Positions 1 through 5,636 of a stretch of DNA of 7,137 nt are shown here, one piece after another; positions within the stretch are counted from its first letter, which is position 1; each line of letters begins with the position of its first letter. Source of the stretch: Chloroflexia bacterium (GTDB taxonomy: Bacteria; Chloroflexota; Chloroflexia; QHBQ01; JADMIH01); assembly GCA_025927935.1 (NCBI GenBank), contig JAICKM010000358.1, forward strand, positions 1 through 7,137. Direction: 5' to 3'. The position numbers and the translations under genes are program-made. The notes below the pieces were generated by a model. It searched no databases and had not been told where the DNA came from. It was given only the letters and a program-made list of their open reading frames with translations.

Positions 1-77
1 AAGCGGCCTTGCGGGACGCGGCAGCCGAGGTGCAGCGCCTGGATCTGTGGGACCGTCTGCCGGCCGGAGCCGAGTAA
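1..77 (+). CDS. 3' end of an unidentified protein gene
   Basis: Only the last 24 codons are in the window, read in the frame beginning at base 3 and ending with TAA at 75-77. The tail is alanine-, arginine- and leucine-rich (it contains EVQRLDLWDRLPAGAE) and looks like an amphipathic C-terminal helix, so it reads as real coding sequence. Too little is present to name a family. It ends 17 bases before the convergent end of the ABC permease gene, and no clear terminator hairpin lies between them. It may instead be a chance open frame. The other strand offers no permease-like continuation here. Confidence 0.5.
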   Translation, partial: AALRDAAAEVQRLDLWDRLPAGAE

Positions 78-94
78 GCCGCCCCGGTCGGCGC

Positions 95-2380
95 CTACTC
101 GTTGCGCAGCACGCGCGCCGCGGTGAAGCCCATCGCCTTGAGGATGCCCAGTTCGCGCCGCCGCTCAACCATCCCCAGGCCGACCGCGTTGGCGATGAGC
201 ACCGCCCCGGCCACCAGGGCCAGCCCGGCCACCCCGTTCACGAAGGCCAGCAGATTGACGAAACGCCGTTGTAGCGCATCGTTCACATCGGCCTGGCTGA
301 CGACGATGGCCTGCGGCAGGGCGGCGGCAATGCCCGGCTCCGCCTGGGCCAGGCGCGCGGTGGGCATCGTCGCAAGGAAGGTGGCGGGGGTATCCGGCCC
401 GCCCAGGCGCACCGCTGTCGCCTGGCTCACCAGCACGTCGCCGGTCGGTTGCAGGGCGCCCGCCAGGATATTGCCGGCTGACGGCGCGGTGTAGAAGCCC
501 GCGATCCGCAACGTGATCGGCGCTTGCCCTTCCACGGTGACCGCCAGGGTATCGCCGATGTGCAGCGACCAGGGCGCGGCCTGAAGCGCGGCGGGCAGCA
601 CGGCATCGCCGGGGGCGCCGGTCCATTGCCCGGCCCCAAGCTGGACATCCCAGGCGCCGTCCGCCGCGGTGCGCCCATCCAGGTAGCGCACGGGCGGCAC
701 GGGCGTACCGTTGCCGGTGCGGGCCGTCACGGCGACGCGCGTGCTGCTGTGGATCGTGTTCGCGCCCGCGCCGGCCAACTGCCGGGTCACAGCGTCGCTG
801 TCTCGCTGGCGGGCAGAGATGGTCAGGGCGCTGCTATCGCTGGGGGCCTGACCGGAGGCCGCGCCGCTAAGGTGAAAGGCGTGGAGGATGGTTCCGGTGG
901 CGAAGCCGATGGTGAAGACGCCCATGAACAGGGCGATAAGCGGGAAGGCCGCGCGCAGCGACTGGCGCTTGAGGTTCTGCCGGGCCAGGGTCAGCGTGGG
1001 CAGCCGGGGCGCGGGGATGCGCAGCAGCACAAGCAGCGTGCCGCCCAGCAGCAGCACCAGCACGATCAGCGCGGCAATGGCCGCGCCGATGATCTCCACG
1101 CCGTCCAGCGGCGACCCCATCACGACGCTGGCGACGGCGGTGAAGAGGGCGATCAGCACGACCAGCAGGGCGGCGCCGGCCAGCCGCGTGCCCCAGCCGC
1201 CGCGCGCCGGCAGGTTGCGCAACAGCACGGCGGGGCGCACCGAACTGGCCCGCACTATGGTGAAGAGACCGAAGATGACGGCGGTCAACATGCCGGTCAG
1301 CACACCCCCGGCGACGATGCGCCAGTCCACGCGCCAGGGCAGCAAGAACAGCCCCGACCCGGCCAGCAACTGCACCAGCCCGGCGGCCAGCGCGATGCCG
1401 GCCAGCGCCCCGATCCCCCCGCCGATCACGCCGAGCAGCGCCGTCTCCACGCCGAAGAGGGCCAGCAGATCGCGCCGCTGGTAGCCCAGCGTTTTGAGCG
1501 TGGCGATCTCCAGGCGGCGGCGGGCCAGGCTGACTTGCAGCGTGTTCGCCACGCCGATGCCGCCCACGATGAGGCCCAGGATGCCCGCGCCTTTGAGCAT
1601 GAAGTCGAACACCGGCGCGGCGTTGCCGCCCATGCGCCGCGCCTGCTCGGCGGCGGAGATGACGGGTAGGCCGCCGGCCGCCAGTTGGGCGGGGACGGCG
1701 CCGCCGCCCGGCCAGGTCACGGCGGCGGCGTCGGCCACCAGCGTGGTATGCGCCAGTTGGCGGGCGGTGTCCAGGCTGTAGAGCACGGCGTCGCCCTGCG
1801 CGTCGGGCATTTCGTTTGCCACCCCGGCCACGGTCAGCGCGGGCGCGGAGCCGTCGGGGCTGCCGATGAGCGTGAAGTGGTCGCCGGGCTTCAGGCCCAG
1901 GCCGTCGGCCAGGTCGCGCGTGATGACGGCGTGCAGCGGCTGGGCAATAGCCGCGGCGAAGGTCTGCCCGGCGGGCGCGCGCAGGGGGATGCTGCCGACC
2001 AGCGGGAAGGTGGCTGGGTCCACGCCGCGCGGCGGGTGGGTGAGCAGGTAGACCGGGTTGCTGTTGCCCGGCTTCAGCATATACATGTCCTGGCGCGCGA
2101 TCGGGCTATAGTTGCTGATCGTGCCGTCGGCGCGCAAGCGATCGAGCGTGGCGAGGTTGGCGGCGGTCAACGCGCCCGTTTCGCGCACGGACACCAGGCC
2201 GTCGCCGCCCGTCACCATGCGCGGGTCGCCCATCATGGCTCCACGGATCAGCCCGGCCAGCAGTTGCATGGCGACCAGCGACATGACGCCGAAGGCCACG
2301 CAGAGCAGGGCCAGGATCGTCCGCTGGCCGCCCCGCTGGAGCGCGCGCCCGGCATAGCGCAGGTAGAACTGGGCCGTCAT
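95..2380 (-). CDS. FtsX/MacB-like ABC exporter permease, C-terminally truncated
   Basis: This is a membrane subunit of an FtsX-type (MacB/LolCE superfamily) ABC transporter, the class that moves lipoproteins, peptides or drugs by mechanotransmission. The 761-residue product has one N-terminal helix (about 22-45), a MacB periplasmic-core-like extracytoplasmic domain (about 50-255), and a first FtsX domain with helices near 262-282, 308-340 and 355-377. Helices near 400-420, 428-453 and 478-500 follow, then a second extracytoplasmic domain (about 505-705) and one last helix (709-735). Both FtsX domains show the cytoplasmic coupling motif: RRRLEIATLKTLGY (287-300) and RRRELGILKAMGF (740-752). 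The second domain ends at residue 761, just after this motif, whereas the first continues about 70 residues with two more helices. The protein therefore appears truncated by deletion, frameshift or rearrangement. Its ATG overlaps the ATPase stop by 4 bases (ATGA), so the two are probably translationally coupled. The substrate cannot be told from sequence. Confidence 0.9.
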   Translation of the reverse strand: MTAQFYLRYAGRALQRGGQRTILALLCVAFGVMSLVAMQLLAGLIRGAMMGDPRMVTGGDGLVSVRETGALTAANLATLDRLRADGTISNYSPIARQDMYMLKPGNSNPVYLLTHPPRGVDPATFPLVGSIPLRAPAGQTFAAAIAQPLHAVITRDLADGLGLKPGDHFTLIGSPDGSAPALTVAGVANEMPDAQGDAVLYSLDTARQLAHTTLVADAAAVTWPGGGAVPAQLAAGGLPVISAAEQARRMGGNAAPVFDFMLKGAGILGLIVGGIGVANTLQVSLARRRLEIATLKTLGYQRRDLLALFGVETALLGVIGGGIGALAGIALAAGLVQLLAGSGLFLLPWRVDWRIVAGGVLTGMLTAVIFGLFTIVRASSVRPAVLLRNLPARGGWGTRLAGAALLVVLIALFTAVASVVMGSPLDGVEIIGAAIAALIVLVLLLGGTLLVLLRIPAPRLPTLTLARQNLKRQSLRAAFPLIALFMGVFTIGFATGTILHAFHLSGAASGQAPSDSSALTISARQRDSDAVTRQLAGAGANTIHSSTRVAVTARTGNGTPVPPVRYLDGRTAADGAWDVQLGAGQWTGAPGDAVLPAALQAAPWSLHIGDTLAVTVEGQAPITLRIAGFYTAPSAGNILAGALQPTGDVLVSQATAVRLGGPDTPATFLATMPTARLAQAEPGIAAALPQAIVVSQADVNDALQRRFVNLLAFVNGVAGLALVAGAVLIANAVGLGMVERRRELGILKAMGFTAARVLRNE

Positions 2381-3153
2381 CGTCCGCCCCCTGTGGCGGC
2401 CAGATCGGCAGCTAGCCCGGCAGGGACCGCGGGCGGATCGGTCAGCCTGCCGTCTACGATGTGCAGTTCGCGGTCCGCCCGCGCCGCGATGGCCGGGTCA
2501 TGGGTCGCCATGATCAGGGTTACGCCCAGGCCGGCGCGCAGGCGGCTGAAGAGGTCGAGCACCTGCGCGCCGGTGGCGCTGTCGAGGTTGCCGGTCGGCT
2601 CGTCGGCCAGCAGCAGGGCCGGCTCCGTGACCAGGGCGCGGGCGATGGCGACACGCTGCTGTTCGCCGCCCGACAACTGGTGGGGCCGGTGCCCGCGCCG
2701 CGCGCCCAGGCCCACGTGCTCCAGCATCTCGCGCGCCCGCGCCGGCGCCTGGCGATGGCCCGCCCGCACGTAGAGCGGCACCTCGACGTTCTCCTGCGCC
2801 GTCAGCGAGGGGATCAGGTTGAACGATTGGAAGACGATGCCGATCTTCTGGTTGCGGATGCGGGCCAGGTCGCGCTCGTCCATGCCGGTGATATCCAAGC
2901 CGTCGATGCGGATGCGCCCGCCGCTGGGCGTGTCCAGCCCGGCCAGGATGCCCAGCAGGGTCGATTTGCCGGAACCGGACGGCCCGGTCAAGGCCACCCA
3001 CTCGCCGGGTTGGATCTGCAATGAGACACCATTGAGGATATGCACCTGCTCCGTGCCCAGCGGCAGGACTCGCGTCAGGTCGGTCGCCTCGACGGCGAGC
3101 GTGCTCCCCGCGCGGCGCACCGGCGGCGCCCCGCTGTTACTTACTCCTGTCAT
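2377..3153 (-). CDS. ABC transporter ATPase, LolD/MacB type
   Basis: This is the cytoplasmic ATPase that powers the FtsX-type permease encoded next to it. All motifs are intact in the 258-residue product: Walker A GPSGSGKST (57-65), Q-loop Gln109 in VFQSFNL, signature LSGGEQQ (160-166), Walker B LLLADEPTGNLD (180-191, catalytic Glu185) and H-loop His218 in ATHD. The ADEPTGNLD motif and the length are typical of the LolD/MacB/FtsE group. The ATG at 3153 is supported by an AAGGAG site (plus-strand 3160-3165) six bases upstream. About 20 N-terminal residues before the nucleotide-binding domain are low-complexity. It is first in a two-gene operon, and its stop overlaps the permease start. A possible -10 box and an inverted repeat upstream suggest repressor control. 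Since the partner permease looks shortened, the complex may not work even though this subunit looks intact. Confidence 0.95.
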   Translation of the reverse strand: MTGVSNSGAPPVRRAGSTLAVEATDLTRVLPLGTEQVHILNGVSLQIQPGEWVALTGPSGSGKSTLLGILAGLDTPSGGRIRIDGLDITGMDERDLARIRNQKIGIVFQSFNLIPSLTAQENVEVPLYVRAGHRQAPARAREMLEHVGLGARRGHRPHQLSGGEQQRVAIARALVTEPALLLADEPTGNLDSATGAQVLDLFSRLRAGLGVTLIMATHDPAIAARADRELHIVDGRLTDPPAVPAGLAADLAATGGGR

Positions 3154-3231
3154 TAAAAGCTCCTTGTCCGGGGAATTGGCTTGAACGGCCCATGCCGGGC
3201 AGGTGTGGCCGGGCCTCGCGCGGTGGGCGGT

Positions 3232-3237
3232 ATAGTA
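3232..3237 (-). promoter_or_regulatory. candidate -10 box for the ABC operon
   Basis: Read on the minus strand this is TACTAT, four of six matches to TATAAT, and would give a leader of about 70 bases before the ATPase ATG. No good -35 hexamer lies 16-18 bases upstream. That position is occupied by the inverted repeat at 3248-3267, so a regulator bound there would block or replace -35 recognition. Confidence 0.3.
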
Positions 3238-3247
3238 TTTGGCCTAT

Positions 3248-3267
3248 CGTAACACGCTAGTGTTACG
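3248..3267. promoter_or_regulatory. 20-bp inverted repeat, probable repressor operator
   Basis: The arms CGTAACAC and GTGTTACG are perfect 8-base complements around a 4-base spacer (GCTA). Size and symmetry fit the operator of a dimeric helix-turn-helix repressor such as a TetR-type protein. It sits where the -35 region of the minus-strand promoter should be. A copy of GTGTTACG recurs at 3293-3300. No TetR-type gene lies in the window, so the regulator is unknown. Confidence 0.5.
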
Positions 3268-3283
3268 CGCGGGCCGGTTGTTA

Positions 3284-3300
3284 TGTTACCGCGTGTTACG
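3284..3300. repeat. tandem TGTTAC boxes
   Basis: TGTTACCGCG at 3284-3293 is followed by TGTTACGGCC from 3294, giving two TGTTAC boxes exactly 10 bases apart, close to one helical turn. A third direct copy is at 3261-3266 and an inverted copy at 3249-3254, inside the inverted repeat. The shared box and helical spacing suggest a multi-site operator for the same protein. Confidence 0.4.
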
Positions 3301-3356
3301 GCCTGCCCCGCATGCTAGCCTGGCCCGGCCCGTAGCTGTATCAGAAACTGGCATGA

Positions 3357-3373
3357 TGTAACGATAAATTACA
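3357..3373. repeat. short inverted repeat TGTAA-N7-TTACA
   Basis: Five-base perfect arms flank an AT-rich 7-base spacer, 28 bases upstream of the possible -35 of the caspase-like genes. The position and dyad would fit a regulator site, but five-base arms can arise by chance in an AT-rich patch. Confidence 0.25.
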
Positions 3374-3401
3374 AAGGTATAGTGCGCGAGGGCACAGTAA
3401 C

Positions 3402-3429
3402 TTGCGCGGATTTATTCCAATGCCATAAT
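3402..3429 (+). promoter_or_regulatory. candidate promoter for the caspase-like gene pair
   Basis: CATAAT at 3424-3429 matches the -10 consensus at five of six bases and lies 16 bases after TTGCGC (3402-3407, three of six to TTGACA). Transcription would begin near 3436, giving a leader of about 78 bases that contains the hairpin at 3453-3479. TATAGT at 3378-3383 is an alternative -10 box without a good -35. Confidence 0.4.
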
Positions 3430-3452
3430 GGAGAGAATCGAGGCAGGTAGCC

Positions 3453-3479
3453 GCCCGCCCGGTTCTTCAAGGGGCGGGC
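3453..3479 (+). promoter_or_regulatory. GC-rich hairpin in the leader of the caspase-like gene
   Basis: GCCCGCCC (3453-3460) and GGGCGGGC (3472-3479) form a perfect 8-bp GC-only stem with an 11-base loop. It ends about 22 bases before the ribosome site and has no following T tract, so it is not a standard intrinsic terminator. It could protect the mRNA or damp expression, or be a chance fold in GC-rich DNA. Confidence 0.35.
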
Positions 3480-3501
3480 CGGCACTACGAAGGCCGGATG
3501 C

Positions 3502-3508
3502 GGGAGGG
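3502..3508 (+). promoter_or_regulatory. ribosome binding site that sets the caspase-like start
   Basis: GGGAGGG lies five bases before the ATG at 3514. An in-frame GTG at 3508 overlaps this site and so is an unlikely start. ATG 3514 also places the conserved first beta strand (LFGVVIG) at the very N-terminus. Confidence 0.6.
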
Positions 3509-3513
3509 TGTAT

Positions 3514-3930
3514 ATGAATCGGCTGTTTGGGGTGGTCATCGGCTGTAATTATGCGGGCGCGCCTCGCCAGGACTTACCGGCGTTGCAGGGCGCGGAGCGC
3601 GACGCGATCGGCATGGCGGGCTTGCTGACCACCCGGCCCATCGCGGACGGCACGCTGGGTGGCCTGACCCTGTTGCTGGGCGAGGCGGTGACGATCCCGC
3701 AGATCACCGAGTCGATCCAGCGGATGCAGGCGCAGCAGACCCCGGACGACACGCTGCTGGTCTATTTCGCGGGCCATGGCCGGCGCGATGCCGACGGGCT
3801 GCGCATCTGTGCCTGGGACGCCGATCTCGCGGCGCGGGAGTTGCTCGCGTTGCTGGAAGATCACAGCCTGCCGGCGGGGCTGGTCCTCGATTGCTGCCAT
3901 GCGGGAGCGATTGGCGACCCGCAGGACTGA
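3514..3930 (+). CDS. caspase-like (C14) protease, large-subunit (p20-like) half
   Basis: This resembles the p20 catalytic part of a prokaryotic caspase-fold cysteine protease (metacaspase/orthocaspase group), enzymes that cut after specific basic or acidic residues and are linked to stress, cell death or phage defence. In 138 residues it shows the first core strand LFGVVIGCNY (4-13), the helix motif LQGAERDAIGMAGLL (24-38), the catalytic His motif VYFAGHG (83-89, His88) and the catalytic Cys motif LVLDCCHAGAIGD (123-135, probably Cys128). It has no signal peptide, membrane helix or effector domain. The frame ends eight residues after the CCHAG motif, where a complete domain would continue for 80 or more residues. 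The missing half appears to be the next gene, 40 bases downstream in another frame. Family assignment is firm. Whether it is a true separate subunit or a fragment left by mutation is open. Confidence 0.85.
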   Translation: MNRLFGVVIGCNYAGAPRQDLPALQGAERDAIGMAGLLTTRPIADGTLGGLTLLLGEAVTIPQITESIQRMQAQQTPDDTLLVYFAGHGRRDADGLRICAWDADLAARELLALLEDHSLPAGLVLDCCHAGAIGDPQD

Positions 3931-3960
3931 AGAACCAAGCCGGGCGGATTACTAATGCCC

Positions 3961-3966
3961 AGGAGG
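3961..3966 (+). promoter_or_regulatory. ribosome binding site of the small-subunit-like gene
   Basis: A perfect AGGAGG lies four bases before ATG 3971. An ATG at 3967 opens a frame of only five codons. The strong site argues that the second caspase-like frame is independently translated rather than a leftover of a frameshift. Confidence 0.65.
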
Positions 3967-3970
3967 ATGT

Positions 3971-4282
3971 ATGATCCGGATTAACAATGTGCAGATTATC
4001 TGTGCCGCGCTTGCGGACCAGGCGGCGCATGAAGAAGCTGAGGGCGGTATTTTCACCGAGCAACTCCTGGCGGTGCTGACCGCGCCCACCGGGGCCGCGC
4101 TGCTGCGCTTGCCGCTGGATCTGGACGCCTGGCACAAAGCGCTCCCGGACAACCTGCTGGCGGCGGGCGTCGAGATCGTCGACTCGCGCGACGCCCTGGT
4201 CGGCAAACAGGCCGAGCGCGGTCAGGCTGTCCCTGCCGGATCGCCGGCGGCGGCGCCCCGGCAGCAAACGGCGCGCGCTTAA
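3971..4282 (+). CDS. caspase-like protease, small-subunit (p10-like) half
   Basis: I read this 103-residue product as the C-terminal part of a C14 caspase domain. Residues 7-36 (VQIICAALADQAAHE followed by GGIFTEQLLAVL) match the usual pattern after the catalytic Cys: a beta strand ending in AA or AS, then a DQxA-x-E turn and a GxFTxxLL helix. Residues 46-70 look like a further helical segment, and the tail from about 78 is alanine-, glutamine- and proline-rich and probably disordered. It has no catalytic Cys or His of its own, so any activity would need the upstream product. It lies in a different frame from the upstream gene, 40 bases on, and both intervening frames of interest hold stops (TGA 3928, TAA 3953), so one simple frameshift does not restore a single protein. 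Co-transcription with the upstream gene is likely. The motif match is by eye. Confidence 0.65.
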   Translation: MIRINNVQIICAALADQAAHEEAEGGIFTEQLLAVLTAPTGAALLRLPLDLDAWHKALPDNLLAAGVEIVDSRDALVGKQAERGQAVPAGSPAAAPRQQTARA

Positions 4283-4309
4283 AGCGCACCCACCCGCGTT
4301 CCCACCTGT

Positions 4310-4321
4310 CCGGCATGCCGG
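4310..4321. repeat. 12-bp perfect palindrome
   Basis: CCGGCATGCCGG is fully self-complementary and lies 15 bases before the extended -10 element, where the -35 region would be. It could be an operator for the epimerase gene. Palindromes of this length made of G and C are not rare in GC-rich DNA. Confidence 0.3.
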
Positions 4322-4335
4322 CAATCTGCGGATGG

Positions 4336-4344
4336 TGGTATAAT
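4336..4344 (+). promoter_or_regulatory. extended -10 promoter upstream of the epimerase gene
   Basis: TGGTATAAT is a perfect TATAAT with the TGn extension, which can work without a -35 box. None is visible; TGCCGG lies 17 bases upstream. Transcription would begin near 4351 and leave a leader of about 208 bases before the epimerase ATG. No coding sequence or recognisable riboswitch was seen in that leader. Confidence 0.55.
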
Positions 4345-4542
4345 GCATCTACTGAGCAATGCCGCCACTCCCCCCTTTTCGCCACTTCATCTTAGCCGCC
4401 TTCAGCTTTGCTCGATCGCCACTTTGACCGGCTAACCGGGTTGCCCCGTTCGGCGTACACGCGCGGCGCGGGCGCGGCATGGTCGGGTCTTGCTTTCGTG
4501 TGCTTTCCTGAGATGCCAGGCGCGGCGTTAAATGAGTATGGC

Positions 4543-4550
4543 AAAGGAGG
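4543..4550 (+). promoter_or_regulatory. ribosome binding site that sets the epimerase start
   Basis: AAAGGAGG lies eight bases before ATG 4559. An in-frame ATG at 4532 would put this site inside the gene and add nine residues ahead of the Rossmann strand, so 4559 is preferred. Confidence 0.8.
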
Positions 4551-4558
4551 GATCGGCT

Positions 4559-5569
4559 ATGAAATACTTTGTCACCGGAGCGACCGGCTTTATCGGCGGG
4601 CGGGTAGCGCGGCAATTGCGCGCCGCCGGACACGAGGTGGTCACCGTAGCCCGCAACCCGGCTAAGGCGAGCGACCTGACCGCGCTTGGCGTGGAGGTCC
4701 AGCCCGGCGACATCACCGACCGGGCCACGTTGCGCGGGCCGATGACCGGCGTGGACGGCGTGTTCCACATCGCCGGCTGGTATAAGATCGGGGCGCGCGA
4801 TAAGTCGCCAGCGAAGCCGACCAACGTCGAGGGCACGCGCAATGTGCTGGAAACCATGCGCGACCTGGGCATCGCCAAAGGGGTCTACACCAGCACGGTG
4901 GCCGTCTTCGGCGATACCCACGGGGTGATGGCCGACGAGAGCTACCGCGCGGGCGGCCCCTGGTTGAGCGTGTACGACCACACCAAGTGGCAGGCCCATT
5001 ATGAGGTGGCCGAGCCGCTGATCCAGGCCGGGCTGCCGCTGGTGATCGTCCAGCCGGGGCTGGCCTACGGGCCGGGCGATACCAGCCCGGTGCACGATGC
5101 TTTCGTCCGTTATCTGCAAGGCAAGCTACCTATGGCCCCGCCGCGCACGGCCTATTGCTGGGGCCATGTCGAGGACATTGCGCGGGGGCATATCCTGGCG
5201 ATGGAGCAGGGCAGGCCGGGCGAAAGCTATATCATTGCCGGGCCGGCGCATACCTTCATCGAAGCCCTGGCGCTGGCCCAACAGATCACGGGCATTCCCG
5301 CGCCCCGGCAGCACCCACCCCCCGCCTTGCTCAAGGGAATGGCCGCCGTGATGGGTGTGGTAGGCAAGGTCGCGCCCCTGCCCCAGGAGTACACCGGCGA
5401 GGGGCTGCGCAGCATCGCGGGCGTGACCTACCTCGCCACGAACGCAAAGGCACGGCGCGAACTGGGCTACGCCCCGCGCGCCCTGGCCGACGGCCTGGCC
5501 GACACGCTGGCGGCGGAGATGGCCGCGCTGGGGATGCGATCTCCCAAGCAGGCGCAGCCCGCGCAGTAA
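4559..5569 (+). CDS. NAD(P)-dependent epimerase/dehydratase, extended SDR, DFR-like
   Basis: This is a cytoplasmic extended short-chain dehydrogenase/reductase of the dihydroflavonol-4-reductase-like group, which also includes the hopanoid-associated sugar epimerase HpnA. Members reduce a carbonyl or epimerise a sugar or lipid group using NAD(P)H. The 336-residue product starts at once with the Rossmann motif TGATGFIG (6-13). The acidic DITD (51-54), the Ser/Thr catalytic region YTSTVAVFG (110-118, Ser112/Thr113) and YDHTK (Tyr139, Lys143) follow, so the active site is complete. VQPGLAYGPGD (164-174) is the usual substrate-domain entry. The length is normal for the family. It appears to be a single-gene unit, with a probable promoter at 4336 and a hairpin after its stop. 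The true substrate cannot be told from sequence. Confidence 0.93.
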   Translation: MKYFVTGATGFIGGRVARQLRAAGHEVVTVARNPAKASDLTALGVEVQPGDITDRATLRGPMTGVDGVFHIAGWYKIGARDKSPAKPTNVEGTRNVLETMRDLGIAKGVYTSTVAVFGDTHGVMADESYRAGGPWLSVYDHTKWQAHYEVAEPLIQAGLPLVIVQPGLAYGPGDTSPVHDAFVRYLQGKLPMAPPRTAYCWGHVEDIARGHILAMEQGRPGESYIIAGPAHTFIEALALAQQITGIPAPRQHPPPALLKGMAAVMGVVGKVAPLPQEYTGEGLRSIAGVTYLATNAKARRELGYAPRALADGLADTLAAEMAALGMRSPKQAQPAQ

Positions 5570-5598
5570 CGCGGTAGGGCTTTCTCCAACTTACTCCG

Positions 5599-5627
5599 GT
5601 GCCGGCGCGCAAGGGGCGCGCCGGCAC
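5599..5627. terminator. hairpin between convergent genes, possible bidirectional terminator
   Basis: GTGCCGGCGCGC (5599-5610) and GCGCGCCGGCAC (5616-5627) form a perfect 12-bp stem with the loop AAGGG. It begins 30 bases after the epimerase stop and ends 10 bases before the stop of the convergent nudK-like gene, the expected place for a shared terminator. The T tract is poor on both strands, so termination strength is uncertain. Confidence 0.7.
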
Positions 5628-5636
5628 TGGGTGGTT

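Larger units (their letters stand above)
3154..3513. other. divergent intergenic region between the ABC operon and the caspase-like genes
   Basis: No coding sequence is visible in these 360 bases, which are more AT-rich between about 3355 and 3430 than the flanking genes. From left to right they hold the ATPase ribosome site, a possible minus-strand -10 box, a near-perfect 20-bp inverted repeat, two more TGTTAC boxes, a short TGTAA/TTACA inverted repeat, a possible plus-strand promoter, and a GC-rich hairpin just before the caspase-like gene. The number of short repeats points to regulation rather than a lost gene. Confidence 0.7.

Noticed and set aside
78..94. Terminator between the first convergent gene ends
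   Set aside because: Only a weak 4-bp GCCG/CGGC pairing is possible and there is no T tract.
1685..2773. A 362-codon plus-strand open frame opposite the ABC genes, with others at 524-1669 and 888-1484
   Set aside because: They lie antisense to well-supported transporter genes, have low-complexity Gly/Gln/Arg/His-rich products and no family motif. They result from high GC content.
3928..3974. Programmed frameshift joining the two caspase-like frames
   Set aside because: No slippery heptamer is visible near the first stop, and both the first frame (3928) and the second frame (3953) have stops in the gap, so one slip cannot fuse them.
3704..4348. A 214-codon minus-strand frame across both caspase-like genes
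   Set aside because: It has no motif or ribosome site, and its product looks random. The plus-strand frames carry the conserved protease motifs.
4351..4530. tRNA or known riboswitch in the epimerase leader
   Set aside because: No cloverleaf arms, T-loop sequence or recognised aptamer core could be found by eye.
4532..4558. Upstream ATG for the epimerase gene
   Set aside because: It would place the AAAGGAGG ribosome site inside the gene and add residues not expected before the Rossmann strand.
4349..5119. A 256-codon minus-strand open frame whose end has a Lys/Arg-rich 43-residue tail starting at 4480
   Set aside because: Most of it is antisense to the epimerase gene. The basic tail has no ribosome site before its ATG and matches nothing I recognise.
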